From Candidatus Aenigmatarchaeota archaeon (GTDB taxonomy: Archaea > Aenigmatarchaeota > Aenigmatarchaeia > CG10238-14 > SCSR01), in assembly GCA_016187385.1 (NCBI GenBank), contig JACPJU010000001.1:463144-527143 (forward strand): 64,000 nucleotides of DNA, written 5' to 3'. Under the pieces are notes generated by a model. That model was given only the letters and a program-made list of their open reading frames with translations. It ran no database searches and was not told the origin of the DNA. Made by a program: the position numbers and the translations under genes. This document shows, piece after piece, positions 8,518-17,485 of the stretch (positions are counted from its first letter, which is position 1; each line of letters begins with the position of its first letter).

Positions 8518-10296
8518 ATGAATAAAGGCGTAGATTCAGAAAAACTCAAGGAACTTTACTTGGAGTTCTTCAAACAAAATAACCATAAGATTATTCCCAA
8601 TGCTCCACTCATTCCCGAGGAAGATCCAACAGTTCTATTTACGACAGCTGGCATGCATCCGCTTGTCAGGTATCTCTTAGGACAACCTCATCCGCTCGGG
8701 AAAAGGCTGGCAAATGTCCAGAAGTGCTTGAGAACAGATGATATAGATGAAGTCGGTGATGAATCTCATTTAACATTTTTCGAGATGTTGGGCAATTGGT
8801 CTTTGGGGGAGTATTTCAAAGAGGATGCTATAAGATGGAGTTTCGAGTTTTTGACAGCCAAGAAATGGCTGGGATTAGACAAGAAAAGATTGTACATTAG
8901 TGTTTTTGCCGGCGACAAGGACGCGCCGCGTGATGAAGAGAGTGCCAAGATTTGGCAGAGTTTAGGAATACCAAAGGAAAGGATTTTTTATTTGCCGAAA
9001 AAGGACAATTGGTGGGGTCCTGCCGGAACTACAGGTCCTTGCGGTCCGGATACAGAAATGTTTTATGATACCAATAAGAAACCATGCGGCAAAGATTGCA
9101 AGCCGGGATGCTCATGCGGTAAATATTTTGAGATATGGAATGACGTTTTCATGCAGTACAACAAGACTCAGGAAGGCAAGTATGAATTGTTGAAGCAGAA
9201 GAACGTTGACACTGGTATGGGCGTTGAAAGAACTGTTGCTGCACTGCAAAACAAAAAGAGTGTATATGAAATTGAAACTTTCAAACCAATCGTCGAAAAG
9301 ATAAAAAAAATCTCAAAAATAAAATCGCCTGACGAAAAACAGGAAAAATCCATAAGGATTATAACAGACCACATTAGGGCGTCTACGTTTGTCCTTGCTG
9401 AAGAAATAGTTCCCAGTAATGTAGACAGAGGATATATCCTGCGCAGATTAATAAGGAGATCCATAAGGCACGGAAAGCTGATTGGAGTTGAAAAAGAATT
9501 TCTCAGTGATTTGGTCACGATAGTTATCGAGTTGTATAAAAAAGACTATCCGAATTTGGAAAAAAGGAAGAAATTTATTCTAGACGAACTGAAAAAAGAA
9601 GAGTTAAAGTTCAGGAACACGCTTGAACGCGGTCTGAAGAAATTTGAAGAAATTGCCAAACAGGTGAAAAAGATCGATGGTAAGAATGCATTTTTGCTGT
9701 TTCAAAGTTTCGGCTTTCCAATTGAGATGACAAAAGAACTCGGAAATGAGATTGGTGTCGAGGTGGACGATAAAGGATTTAAAAAAGAATTCGAAAGGCA
9801 CCAGCAAATCTCCAGAGTCGGGTCTGAAAAAAAGTTCAAGGGTGGATTAAGCGACGCATCCGAGCAATCGACAAAATTGCATACGGCGACACACCTGTTG
9901 AACGAAGCCTTGCGAAGGGTGCTGAAGAAAAAAGATTTAGTCCAGAAAGGCTCGAATATAACACCAGAAAGGTTGAGGTTCGATTTCAATTTTGATAGAG
10001 CTCTCACAGAAAAAGAAATAAGCGACGTGGAAAATCTTGTGAATAATCAAATAGAGAAATGTGTGTCTGTTACAAGAGAAGAGATGCCGTTCGGGGAAGC
10101 GAAAAAAAGAGGTGCACAAGCCGTGTTCGAGCAAAAATATGGTGAAAAAGTTTCTGTCTATTCTGTGGGAGATTTTTCCATTGAAGTGTGTGGTGGGCCG
10201 CATGTGAAAAATACAAAAGAGGTCGGCGAATTCAAAATAATAAAGGAGGAGAGTATTGCCTCAGGCATAAGAAGAATAAAAGCAATAGTAAAATAA
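8518..10296 (+). CDS. alaS: alanyl-tRNA synthetase, short form without C-Ala domain
   Basis: Charges tRNA-Ala. The catalytic domain (about 1-240) carries a four-Cys insert (CGKDCKPGCSC near residue 190). Next come the tRNA-recognition region and an editing domain with HTATH (about residue 456) and CGGPH (about 559), which supply the zinc ligands for deacylation. The protein stops at 592 residues, directly after the editing domain, whereas typical AlaRS has about 870 residues including an oligomerisation/C-Ala domain. The N-terminal block FTTAGMHPLVRYLLGQ and the LTFFEMLGNWSLG segment resemble the short AlaRS of CPR bacteria more than the archaeal type. The following HIT gene starts 10 nt downstream. 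Confidence 0.95.
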   Translation: MNKGVDSEKLKELYLEFFKQNNHKIIPNAPLIPEEDPTVLFTTAGMHPLVRYLLGQPHPLGKRLANVQKCLRTDDIDEVGDESHLTFFEMLGNWSLGEYFKEDAIRWSFEFLTAKKWLGLDKKRLYISVFAGDKDAPRDEESAKIWQSLGIPKERIFYLPKKDNWWGPAGTTGPCGPDTEMFYDTNKKPCGKDCKPGCSCGKYFEIWNDVFMQYNKTQEGKYELLKQKNVDTGMGVERTVAALQNKKSVYEIETFKPIVEKIKKISKIKSPDEKQEKSIRIITDHIRASTFVLAEEIVPSNVDRGYILRRLIRRSIRHGKLIGVEKEFLSDLVTIVIELYKKDYPNLEKRKKFILDELKKEELKFRNTLERGLKKFEEIAKQVKKIDGKNAFLLFQSFGFPIEMTKELGNEIGVEVDDKGFKKEFERHQQISRVGSEKKFKGGLSDASEQSTKLHTATHLLNEALRRVLKKKDLVQKGSNITPERLRFDFNFDRALTEKEISDVENLVNNQIEKCVSVTREEMPFGEAKKRGAQAVFEQKYGEKVSVYSVGDFSIEVCGGPHVKNTKEVGEFKIIKEESIASGIRRIKAIVK

Positions 10297-10306
10297 ATTG
10301 GTTTGA

Positions 10307-10735
10307 ATGAAGAAATGTCCGTTCTGCAATAAAAACAACATGAAAAGCCATGAAATACTTCACGAGGACGATAATCATTTGGTGTTTTTCTCGAAAGAAC
10401 CTGTGACAGTGGGACATACTCTTGTAATCCCCAAAAAACACATCAAATCCATGCTTGCTCTGACCGACAAAGAAACCGATAAACTGTTTGAGCTTGTTAA
10501 AAAGACTGCGCGAATAATCCACAAGACTCTGAAACCCAACGGTTTGGACATAGGGACCAACTACGGCAGAATAGCCGGGCAGAGCATAGATCATTTGCAT
10601 GTTCATGTGATTCCAAGATACAAAGGTGACTTTACATTTTTGCAAATAGTTGGCAAAAATCTATCTCCGTATGCGAAAGTTTTGAAGGGAGACGAGATTA
10701 AACTTGTTGACAAGTTAAGAGCTGCATTTGCATGA
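10307..10735 (+). CDS. HIT-family nucleotide hydrolase/transferase
   Basis: 142 residues with the histidine triad HLHVHVIPR (about residues 98-106). An N-terminal CPFC with a further histidine resembles the zinc site of Hint-type HIT proteins. Members hydrolyse nucleoside phosphoramidates or related mononucleotide conjugates, often aminoacyl-AMPs leaked by synthetases. It lies 10 nt after alaS on the same strand, which fits co-transcription and such a scavenging role (inference). Confidence 0.88.
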   Translation: MKKCPFCNKNNMKSHEILHEDDNHLVFFSKEPVTVGHTLVIPKKHIKSMLALTDKETDKLFELVKKTARIIHKTLKPNGLDIGTNYGRIAGQSIDHLHVHVIPRYKGDFTFLQIVGKNLSPYAKVLKGDEIKLVDKLRAAFA

Positions 10736-10772
10736 ACAAAATCGAAAGATCTCAGGAAATGGGTGAAACCAG

Positions 10773-11231
10773 TCAAGTCTTTTCTGCCGGAGAGTCCTTG
10801 TTTAGTTTGACTTCGATTTCAGCCAGTTCCCTCAACAATTGTGAGTATGCTTTCTTGAGGTCTTCTTCGGACAATTCCTGCTGGTAATAATTTTCCTTAA
10901 GTTTTGCTATAACTGACTTGATCTCTTCTTCCCTCTTCTTGAGATGTGACACATCAAGGCTTTTCCCGTTGAATACCCACACAACACCGATTAACAGAAA
11001 AGCCGATCCAATCGCTATAGTCACATTTATCAGAGGTGACGTAGGTGTCCATACCCTAAGCAGATAAGACAATCCGATAAGATTTATGCCAAGCGCGAGG
11101 GTGAAAAGGTCTAATGGCACGCCTTTCCAGCTTATTGTCCTGCCGAAATAGAAGACAGTATAAGTCGCGACTGTCAATCCGAAAAAGGCAAACAAGTTCA
11201 CAAAAGTATTCACGTCATACTCGAACGCCAT
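10773..11231 (-). CDS. small membrane protein with C-terminal coiled coil
   Basis: 152 residues. Three hydrophobic segments (about 10-28, 40-58, 68-88) are followed by a charged helical tail (about 95-145) with heptad-like leucines and isoleucines, likely a cytoplasmic coiled coil. Family not recognised. Co-directional with the secreted CxxC protein 26 nt upstream of its start (11257-11694). Confidence 0.6.
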   Translation of the reverse strand: MAFEYDVNTFVNLFAFFGLTVATYTVFYFGRTISWKGVPLDLFTLALGINLIGLSYLLRVWTPTSPLINVTIAIGSAFLLIGVVWVFNGKSLDVSHLKKREEEIKSVIAKLKENYYQQELSEEDLKKAYSQLLRELAEIEVKLNKDSPAEKT

Positions 11232-11256
11232 AATCTATTACTATATTTTTGATTTA

Positions 11257-11694
11257 TTAAATAAGGGCGCATGTCACGGGCGGAGATACCATGAAGTCGC
11301 ATAATGATTTTAAAATCTCCGTCTCGTTGGCATTGACCAGCTCATGTTCTCCGTATACACTAGACACTGTTATCTTCGATACATCCAAGCTATCGTCCTT
11401 CAACTCTTCAAGGAAAATCTGCTGCTTGTACTCGTTTGCCACAGATTCGAGAAAAGATTTCTGCTGTATGCAATTCTGACATCCTAGATTGTAATCGAAC
11501 GTGATGAATGTCACACCGTATCTTATCATGGCATCCTTCAAGTCAGGCTCCAAACGGTATTCTATTACATTCGATTCAGGCAATTCTACATTAGGCGAGT
11601 TTACCGACTGCAGTACGGCATACGAGAATGTAGACAAGAGCATTATGGCTATAAGGATGAAACCTATTAATGTGGATTTTTTGAATCTAGACAT
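11257..11694 (-). CDS. membrane-anchored thioredoxin-like protein with CxxC
   Basis: 145 residues. An N-terminal signal/anchor (about residues 8-28) is followed by an extracytoplasmic domain. The segment FITFDYNLGCQNCIQQKSFLE (about 60-80) looks like the beta-strand and active-site helix of a thioredoxin fold, with CQNC as a CxxC pair. The domain is short for a full thioredoxin and ends with two further cysteines. A redox or disulfide-handling role outside the membrane is inferred. Confidence 0.55.
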   Translation of the reverse strand: MSRFKKSTLIGFILIAIMLLSTFSYAVLQSVNSPNVELPESNVIEYRLEPDLKDAMIRYGVTFITFDYNLGCQNCIQQKSFLESVANEYKQQIFLEELKDDSLDVSKITVSSVYGEHELVNANETEILKSLCDFMVSPPVTCALI

Positions 11695-11737
11695 ATTCTA
11701 TTAATTCTTAAATTAACGTATTTATTTAAGGTATAAG

Positions 11738-12529
11738 ATGGTACTGGAAAGCATAATATCGGCTAGACAAGCTGTAAGGCATCCCGTATGGATGTTCTTC
11801 ATAGGAGTCTTCATAGCTGCGATAAGCCTGTTCATTTCTTTTCTGGTTTTTCCGCAGTCCATCGGCATGTTCACCTCAATCGTCATAACATTCATAATGA
11901 CTCCTTTGATGGTTAATTTGCTGTTGCGCGAGGAAGTTGTGACAGAAGTCGAACTCAGACGCAATGAGAGACAAAACTTCTTGCAGAGGCACAAGAACAT
12001 AATAACTGTCTATGTGGCATTCTTTTCCGGGGTTATAATCTCACTGTCATTGATATTTCTTTTTCTGCCCGAGGCTACAGTGAATAGTATCTTTCAGGAC
12101 CAGATAAATGCAATCAATATAATCAGGGGAAGTTTCCTGTTTTCGAGCACGTTTCTGAAGATTTCTTTAAACAATATCGGTGTTTTGCTGATAGCTTTCC
12201 TGTTTTCCCTCATTTTTGGTTCCGGTGCGATTTTCATACTGGCGTGGAACGCATCAGTCCTGTCAACGGCCATAGGGCTGACAGCGAAATCGGTCGGAGG
12301 TTTGCACGGGATACCTATTGCTTTGATGACTTACCTGCCTCACGGGATATTTGAAATAATGGCGTACTTCCTTGGGGGAATTGCAGGCGGAATATTGTCA
12401 GCAGCGCTCATGAAAAGAAAGACTAAATTGTTTAGTATAATAGTCAAGGACAGCCTTAAGGTTCTTGGCCTTGCGATATTTCTGTTGTTGGTAGGAGCTG
12501 TAATTGAAACATTCGTAATTGTTGTCTGA
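11738..12529 (+). CDS. SpoIIM/DUF95-family membrane protein
   Basis: 263 residues with about six transmembrane segments. The segment ALMTYLPHGIFEI (about 197-209) followed by glycine-rich helices is the hallmark of the stage II sporulation protein M / DUF95 family, widespread in archaea with unknown role. Divergent from the CxxC protein; the stop meets the end of leuS (12530) with no gap. Confidence 0.8.
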   Translation: MVLESIISARQAVRHPVWMFFIGVFIAAISLFISFLVFPQSIGMFTSIVITFIMTPLMVNLLLREEVVTEVELRRNERQNFLQRHKNIITVYVAFFSGVIISLSLIFLFLPEATVNSIFQDQINAINIIRGSFLFSSTFLKISLNNIGVLLIAFLFSLIFGSGAIFILAWNASVLSTAIGLTAKSVGGLHGIPIALMTYLPHGIFEIMAYFLGGIAGGILSAALMKRKTKLFSIIVKDSLKVLGLAIFLLLVGAVIETFVIVV

Positions 12530-15175
12530 TTACTCGATGTAGATGGCTGGTCTGCCGTATTTCGCTCTGGATGCCTTGTTTTGCGGATCATATTTCTTTT
12601 GGTCGGATGACTTGAACAGAGCGAGTTTTTTGAATCCAAACAATTTCTTCAGATAACCTTCAGATTCCTTAAAATGATCCAGTTCCTTGTCTGTCACAAA
12701 ATACAAGTAAGCATTCTTCTTCTTGCCGGAAAGCTTTATCACTTGGTTGACATCTTCCTGTGTTTTTTTGAAAATGCTCTCTAATTCAATCAGTTTTGTG
12801 TTGATTTTCTTCTCATCGTATGCTGGCCAATGCCCTGATGAGATTAAATCTTTATTTCCCATTTTATTCCAGAGTTCCTCACTCCCGTGTGGAGTGAATG
12901 GTGCAATCAATTGCAAAGCTGCAGCCACACAGTTTTTCAGAACATCTTTATTGCAATTTTTAATTCCATTGCACCTTTCTATATAATTCTTGACTTCATT
13001 CAACAGCTGGAAAACGCTAAACTGAATCCCAGACCTGAATTTCATAACTTCATAATTTTCAGTCGCTTCTTTGATGCACTGCTGTAGAATTGTTTCCATG
13101 TAACTGTCTAGATTGTTCATGGATTTTCTTGTCGCTTTTTTGTAGTCTTCCACCAGTTCCTCCAAAAATTCCAGCCTTGAAGCAAACGTCTTCAAAGAAT
13201 CCTCCTTCCAATCGGCGTCATCCATGTTTTCATTCGATGTGGCTATGTTGATTCTCACAAGGTCAGCGCCGTACTTTGAAATCAAGTCTTTCAGCGGTAT
13301 TATGTTTCCTTTAGACTTGGCCATCTTTTCTCCAGAAACTGTTACGAATCCATTGACTCCATAAGATCTAGGCCAGTATTTTGGATTGTCCCATATAGCC
13401 ACGTGGTGGAACAAAGCATACGTCAAATGATTCTGAACCAATTCCTTCGCAGAATTTCTCATGTCAACAGGATAGAAATATTCGAATTCTTCTTTCATTG
13501 CGGTCATTATTTTTTCGTCCAATCCAGATTTTTTGCTGACATCTTTCAAATTTCCTTTTCCGAGAAAAACAAAATCAAAAACTTCATCTGTTAATTTTTC
13601 AGCGGGTATTTTCTTCTCGTTTATTATCCTCGCGATTGTATAGTATGCCATGTAAATAACAGAATCGCTCAGAGTCTCGACAAGCCATTCCTTGTCCCAT
13701 GGCAACCTTGTGCCTAGACCGCTCTTTCTTGCGCATGCCTTGTCATCCAACCAATCAACTGTGTTGAGAAACTGCGACCTTGCTTCTTCCGGATAGAATT
13801 TCATTTGTGCTATGCATTGCTTGACCTTTTCTTTCCATTCTTTGTCCGAGAATTTCAAAAACCATTGGTTCTCCAAAATTTTTACATGGCATCTTGTAGT
13901 GCATCTGCAGACAACAAGATTTGTTGTTTCCCACATCTTGTCGGCAATCTTTTGTTTTACCAAATCCTCTACCAACTGTTCTTTAACCTCGGAAACTTTC
14001 ATCCCTGCATATTTGCCGGTTATTTCCCTGAGAGTTCCAGTGTGAAATTCCTTTTTGTAAACCAATGATGTAGCTTCGTCCAATTTTTCCGTTTCTTTTG
14101 TGGATTTGATTCCCATTTTTTCACAGACTTCCACAGCCGGATGTTCACCAAATCCTTCTACTTTTATTACAGAAACAGGTTGAATCTTCTCTTTCAATTC
14201 TTTCAATGCGACATAATCATAGGGGGCATGTGAAGGAACGGACATTACAACACCGGTAGCAGTTGTCGGGTCTACGAAAGTTCCAGACAAAACCGGTATT
14301 TTTTTGTTGTTTATAGGATTGATGACAGATTTTCCGATGAGATTATTCGCAGAAACTTCATTAATAATATCAATATTTCTTAACTGGTCTTTGAGTTTTT
14401 CTACAGCTTCTTTGCTGACTATCCATGTCTCATTGCCGATTTTCGTTTTCACATATTTTGCATCGGGGTTCAACCAAAGGTTAGTCACGCCATAAATGGT
14501 TTCTGGTCTTAATGTTGCACACGGTAGGACTTCACTTGAATCCAATTTAAATTTTAAAACAGCGAATTCAATCGGACTTTCACCCTCGCCTTTTAACCTA
14601 TCGTGATCGCCTGTTGGCGACTGGTCATGTGGACACCAAATAACAGGATGAGTGCCTTGAATTACATAGCCCTTCTTTCTCAATGTATTGTACTGCCATT
14701 CGATGAAGCGGTTGAACGCAGGGTCTATCGCAGTTATGAATTTTCTTCTCCAGTCAACTGAAAATCCCATAAGCTTTGACGATTCTATAATCTTTTCCAT
14801 CCAGAACTTGGCGGCAAATTCAGGTCCTTTCTTTTTGAAATTATCGAAATCCTTTTCGGTAGCGCCGTACATCTTGAAAGTGTCTATCTGGCTTTTGTCG
14901 CCTTTTTTCAGCCTTTCAATCGCGCCGAGTATAGGCTCGCCGGTCGCGTGAAATCCTTGCGCCAATAATGTGTTGAAACCTTGCATTCGTTTGAATCGCG
15001 CATACGCGTCTGTTCTTGTGTAAGTGAATGAATGGCCGATGTGTATGTTGCCATTGACATAAGGAATGATAATGGATGTGAAGAATTTTTTCTTTTTTGA
15101 GTTTACATTAGCTTCGAAGGTCTCGGATTTTTCCCACTTGCCTTGCCATTTCTTTTCTATTTTTCTGAAGTCCAT
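12530..15175 (-). CDS. leuS: leucyl-tRNA synthetase, archaeal type
   Basis: Charges tRNA-Leu. HIGH is at residues 45-48 (NGNIHIGH), the KMSKS equivalent is KMAKS near residue 615, and the CP1 editing insertion lies between (about 170-480). The archaeal/eukaryotic LeuRS layout has its C-terminal anticodon and tail domains after 650. The open frame starts with a TTG at 15184; the ATG at 15175, giving MDFRKIEKKW, is preferred. 881 residues, somewhat shorter than the 950-residue average. Confidence 0.96.
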   Translation of the reverse strand: MDFRKIEKKWQGKWEKSETFEANVNSKKKKFFTSIIIPYVNGNIHIGHSFTYTRTDAYARFKRMQGFNTLLAQGFHATGEPILGAIERLKKGDKSQIDTFKMYGATEKDFDNFKKKGPEFAAKFWMEKIIESSKLMGFSVDWRRKFITAIDPAFNRFIEWQYNTLRKKGYVIQGTHPVIWCPHDQSPTGDHDRLKGEGESPIEFAVLKFKLDSSEVLPCATLRPETIYGVTNLWLNPDAKYVKTKIGNETWIVSKEAVEKLKDQLRNIDIINEVSANNLIGKSVINPINNKKIPVLSGTFVDPTTATGVVMSVPSHAPYDYVALKELKEKIQPVSVIKVEGFGEHPAVEVCEKMGIKSTKETEKLDEATSLVYKKEFHTGTLREITGKYAGMKVSEVKEQLVEDLVKQKIADKMWETTNLVVCRCTTRCHVKILENQWFLKFSDKEWKEKVKQCIAQMKFYPEEARSQFLNTVDWLDDKACARKSGLGTRLPWDKEWLVETLSDSVIYMAYYTIARIINEKKIPAEKLTDEVFDFVFLGKGNLKDVSKKSGLDEKIMTAMKEEFEYFYPVDMRNSAKELVQNHLTYALFHHVAIWDNPKYWPRSYGVNGFVTVSGEKMAKSKGNIIPLKDLISKYGADLVRINIATSNENMDDADWKEDSLKTFASRLEFLEELVEDYKKATRKSMNNLDSYMETILQQCIKEATENYEVMKFRSGIQFSVFQLLNEVKNYIERCNGIKNCNKDVLKNCVAAALQLIAPFTPHGSEELWNKMGNKDLISSGHWPAYDEKKINTKLIELESIFKKTQEDVNQVIKLSGKKKNAYLYFVTDKELDHFKESEGYLKKLFGFKKLALFKSSDQKKYDPQNKASRAKYGRPAIYIE

Positions 15176-15217
15176 AATAAACAATTATTTCCCTTATCTT
15201 TATTTTTGTTATTTTGT

Positions 15218-15628
15218 TTAAACAGTTTCTACGGTATACCTGTATCGAGGAATTGTACCTTTATGCTGTTCTGATGTTATTACTAAACCATCCGCATCTG
15301 GCCAATTGTCAGGTATTGTCTGGCTTCCTTCTACATATATTTGATATATTCTTAATCTCATATTTCCACGTCTATCTGAATAACGAGCAGGTTTTTTAGA
15401 TATTTTCCAATAACTTCCTGCAACTGGTCTATGACCATTAAATAATATTTCTGTACGTACGGCAACTCCTGAATTTCCTTTTTTATACCTCGGGAATGGA
15501 AGGCTCATATAAGGTTCTTGTCTATTGTAATGGTTACTGGAGTTAGACGGAAGTATATTCTGTCCTCTTTCAGATTCCCTTCCGTCTATCCCATTATTTG
15601 TGCCTTCCAATTTAATCACCGTTACCAT
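15218..15628 (-). CDS. hypothetical protein, 136 aa
   Basis: Not recognised. I place the start at the ATG at 15628, which overlaps the end of the upstream small gene (stop 15612) by 17 nt in another frame and would be translationally coupled. The open frame itself runs to 15730. The product is basic, with no membrane segment; its C-terminal half (from about residue 70) is rich in arginine and aromatic residues. Alternatively this and the 15612-15821 ORF are two parts of one gene split by a frameshift. Confidence 0.45.
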   Translation of the reverse strand: MVTVIKLEGTNNGIDGRESERGQNILPSNSSNHYNRQEPYMSLPFPRYKKGNSGVAVRTEILFNGHRPVAGSYWKISKKPARYSDRRGNMRLRIYQIYVEGSQTIPDNWPDADGLVITSEQHKGTIPRYRYTVETV

Positions 15629-15821
15629 GCATTGAATACAACTCCGAAATAATATCTTGATGGTCATTTCCATGACCATTTCTGTTTTCTCTGTGATGTG
15701 GAACACATTGCTGTTCACGGGCTCTTTCATATTCTATACTTCTGTGACCAGGTGTTGGTCTCATTGAAACAAGCAACTGCCCAAGTTGTCTTTCTGGAGT
15801 ATAACCATTTCCTTCTACCAT
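15612..15821 (-). CDS. hypothetical protein, 69 aa, with strong Shine-Dalgarno
   Basis: Not recognised. Small hydrophilic protein, rich in His, Arg and Gln in its C-terminal half. The start is decided by a near-perfect ribosome-binding site, AGGAGGTGA, 6 nt before the ATG, unusual in a window where most starts look leaderless. The downstream 136-aa ORF overlaps its end. An alternative is a frameshifted single gene. Confidence 0.45.
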   Translation of the reverse strand: MVEGNGYTPERQLGQLLVSMRPTPGHRSIEYERAREQQCVPHHRENRNGHGNDHQDIISELYSMHGNGD

Positions 15822-15827
15822 TTCTTT

Positions 15828-15836
15828 TCACCTCCT
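15828..15836 (-). promoter_or_regulatory. strong Shine-Dalgarno site
   Basis: AGGAGGTGA on the minus strand, complementary to the 16S rRNA 3' tail, spaced 6 nt from the ATG at 15821. It fixes the start of the 69-aa ORF. Confidence 0.7.
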
Positions 15837-15937
15837 GGTTGTTTTATTGAATCAAAAAGGAGAATTGACTCTACGTATTTGAGAAAAGTCGAGATAGGAA
15901 TGTCTATTGGAGATACCTTTTCAGAAAACGACCAATG

Positions 15938-15985
15938 CAACCAGGTCCTCTGTTGCTTTGCAGAATCCTCCCCTACTGCCCCTTT
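15938..15985 (-). repeat. direct-repeat element, copy A
   Basis: On the minus strand this starts AAAGGGGCAGTAGGGG and continues AGGATTCTG. These 25 nt are identical to copy B (17508-17532), and the next 20-25 nt are partly conserved. Both copies can form a small hairpin with stem TCTG/CAGA whose loop differs (CAAAGCAA here, AAACGAAA in B). The stop codon of a 36-aa ORF (TAG at 15973-15975) lies inside. It occurs about 115 nt upstream of the 69-aa gene. It could be a leader RNA element or a recombination repeat. Confidence 0.6.
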
Positions 15986-16083
15986 AGGATTAGCAATAGA
16001 GGTAGTGTGAATACGTTTAGAATTGTGAGAATAAGACTAGTAAAAATATTCAGTTCCCTTTTGGCCGAATCTTCCAAGTTCAT
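15973..16083 (-). CDS. possible small membrane peptide, 36 aa
   Basis: Short ORF beginning MNLEDSAKRELN and continuing with one hydrophobic helix (about residues 12-33), ending LKGQ at a TAG inside repeat copy A. The ATG lies 34 nt below a TATA-like box (16117-16128). The other repeat copy also closes a short ORF that begins MSLESVK and ends KGQ, so the paired arrangement may be meaningful. It could equally be a leader peptide or chance. It occupies the 316-nt gap between 15822 and 16137, which otherwise holds only the repeat and promoter. Confidence 0.35.
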   Translation of the reverse strand: MNLEDSAKRELNIFTSLILTILNVFTLPLLLILKGQ

Positions 16084-16116
16084 CTTGATTCACTTTCAAT
16101 TAAATATGGACCGCTA

Positions 16117-16128
16117 GATTTATAAATC
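16117..16128 (-). promoter_or_regulatory. TATA-like box
   Basis: Palindromic GATTTATAAATC, 34 nt upstream of the 36-aa ORF on the minus strand. It likely drives the leader containing repeat copy A and the two hypothetical genes after it. Confidence 0.5.
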
Positions 16129-16137
16129 TTATACAAA

Positions 16138-17460
16138 TCAGTTACCGAAAAATTCTTTCTCGAGTGCTTTTAATGCTCTCATTTCATCTTCTGGTTTTAT
16201 CATCACTGCTATATATTTTGACTTTGGTTCATATCCCCTTGGGTCATTTGATACTTCCAAATTGATACCTCTTAAAGCATTGTATGCACGACCCGCTATA
16301 CCTTTTCCACGACTCATACCAGATCCTACAATGCCTAGATACACGGCTCTATCAAAATGAACAATTTCAATTTCACCTTCTTGAAACATCTTTTTTATTA
16401 TGGATTGAGCAACTTCTCTGCCTCTCTCGAAAACCCCGATTCCAACACCCTCATCCTCTATTTCACCATATGGGAACCAGTCAACTGTTAAGGCTTTTCT
16501 TAGTTGATTCATCAAACCTATGTAATTCCCCATTATTCCATATCGGTCAATATCTCTGGCCGCAATAAACCTGACACTCTGTTCTTCTGCATATGGATTG
16601 ATTCTAGTCTTTCTCAATCCAATGTCTTTCCCGGTAATAAAAGCCTTCGATTCTGGGTAGTGATCAAAAAATGATTTAAGATATTTTATTGATTTATGTG
16701 TTTTCAATCTGGCACCAAAAAATCCCGCGCCCCAAGCTTCGTCCAAGTTTATTTCATCAACTATACTTTCGCTGAGAGGAGATATCGTCAACGCATCTTC
16801 ATCCACGATGTTCACGGAATCCGCACCAAATAAATCCGCGTATGCGATTGAAGCTATGTCACCACCGCCCCTCCCCAAAGTTCTAATAAAGTTATCCTGA
16901 TTGACAGCCACATAGCCAGGCAATACTAAAACACCGTTTTTAAAATCCAAACTTTCCACCGTTCTTTTAGAGTTTTCCATGTCTATTTCAGTTTCTGTTG
17001 GTTTGCGTCTTTTTCTGAGCTGAAGTGGAAACCTCTTGCCATTTAAAGCATCTATGTGGCTTGATTCTATGCCGCATTCACCAAGATAAGTATGAACTAT
17101 GTATGCGGTCAATCTGTCGCCGAGTGAGAGTTGTATTTCATCTGTATTATGACTCCTCTCACCATGACGCATTAGTTTTCCAGCATTAAGCCATCCGCGA
17201 GCATCCTCAAAAATTTTGGTCAGGTTACGATTACCTATTTTTTCTACGAATTCATAATATGCTTCAAAAATTTCTTCTGGATTTCTGTGATTTCCAAAAT
17301 ATACAGCATCAGCCAATTTATCAGTAGTGTTGTCCAAGTCAGCTGTAACAATTACCAAGCCATCATCCTTTTTGTCTTTTGCCAGTTTTGCAATTCTGTC
17401 TAGATCGTCAAAACCCTGAATTGCCTTGTTGCTGTATTTATAGATATCTACCATTGTCAT
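16138..17460 (-). CDS. aspartate kinase-like protein
   Basis: Amino-acid kinase family member of 440 residues. The block GRGGGDIASIAYADLFGADS (near residue 197), then DEDALTISPL and GAGFFGARLKTHKSI, match the aspartokinase substrate and nucleotide region (GRGGSDTTA, TDVDG, GA.VLQPRA). After about residue 285 come two regulatory ACT-like repeats, including an IVGSGMSRGKGIAGRA segment. The N-terminal KFGGTS motif is replaced by KYSNKA, so ATP/aspartate handling may differ. The ATG at 17460 is chosen over the preceding GTG. The gene sits between two copies of a 25-nt direct repeat, after a leader of about 200 nt. No other lysine or threonine pathway gene is in view. Confidence 0.75.
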   Translation of the reverse strand: MTMVDIYKYSNKAIQGFDDLDRIAKLAKDKKDDGLVIVTADLDNTTDKLADAVYFGNHRNPEEIFEAYYEFVEKIGNRNLTKIFEDARGWLNAGKLMRHGERSHNTDEIQLSLGDRLTAYIVHTYLGECGIESSHIDALNGKRFPLQLRKRRKPTETEIDMENSKRTVESLDFKNGVLVLPGYVAVNQDNFIRTLGRGGGDIASIAYADLFGADSVNIVDEDALTISPLSESIVDEINLDEAWGAGFFGARLKTHKSIKYLKSFFDHYPESKAFITGKDIGLRKTRINPYAEEQSVRFIAARDIDRYGIMGNYIGLMNQLRKALTVDWFPYGEIEDEGVGIGVFERGREVAQSIIKKMFQEGEIEIVHFDRAVYLGIVGSGMSRGKGIAGRAYNALRGINLEVSNDPRGYEPKSKYIAVMIKPEDEMRALKALEKEFFGN

Positions 17461-17485
17461 CACTTAATTCTCAATAAAGCCCTTG

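Noticed and set aside
15938-15990. The repeat read in another frame gives KGAVGEDS in both copies, suggesting a shared protein segment or in-frame TAG (pyrrolysine) read-through
   Set aside because: Differences between copies are not concentrated at third codon positions, and they preserve a hairpin instead. No pylS or pylT is visible.
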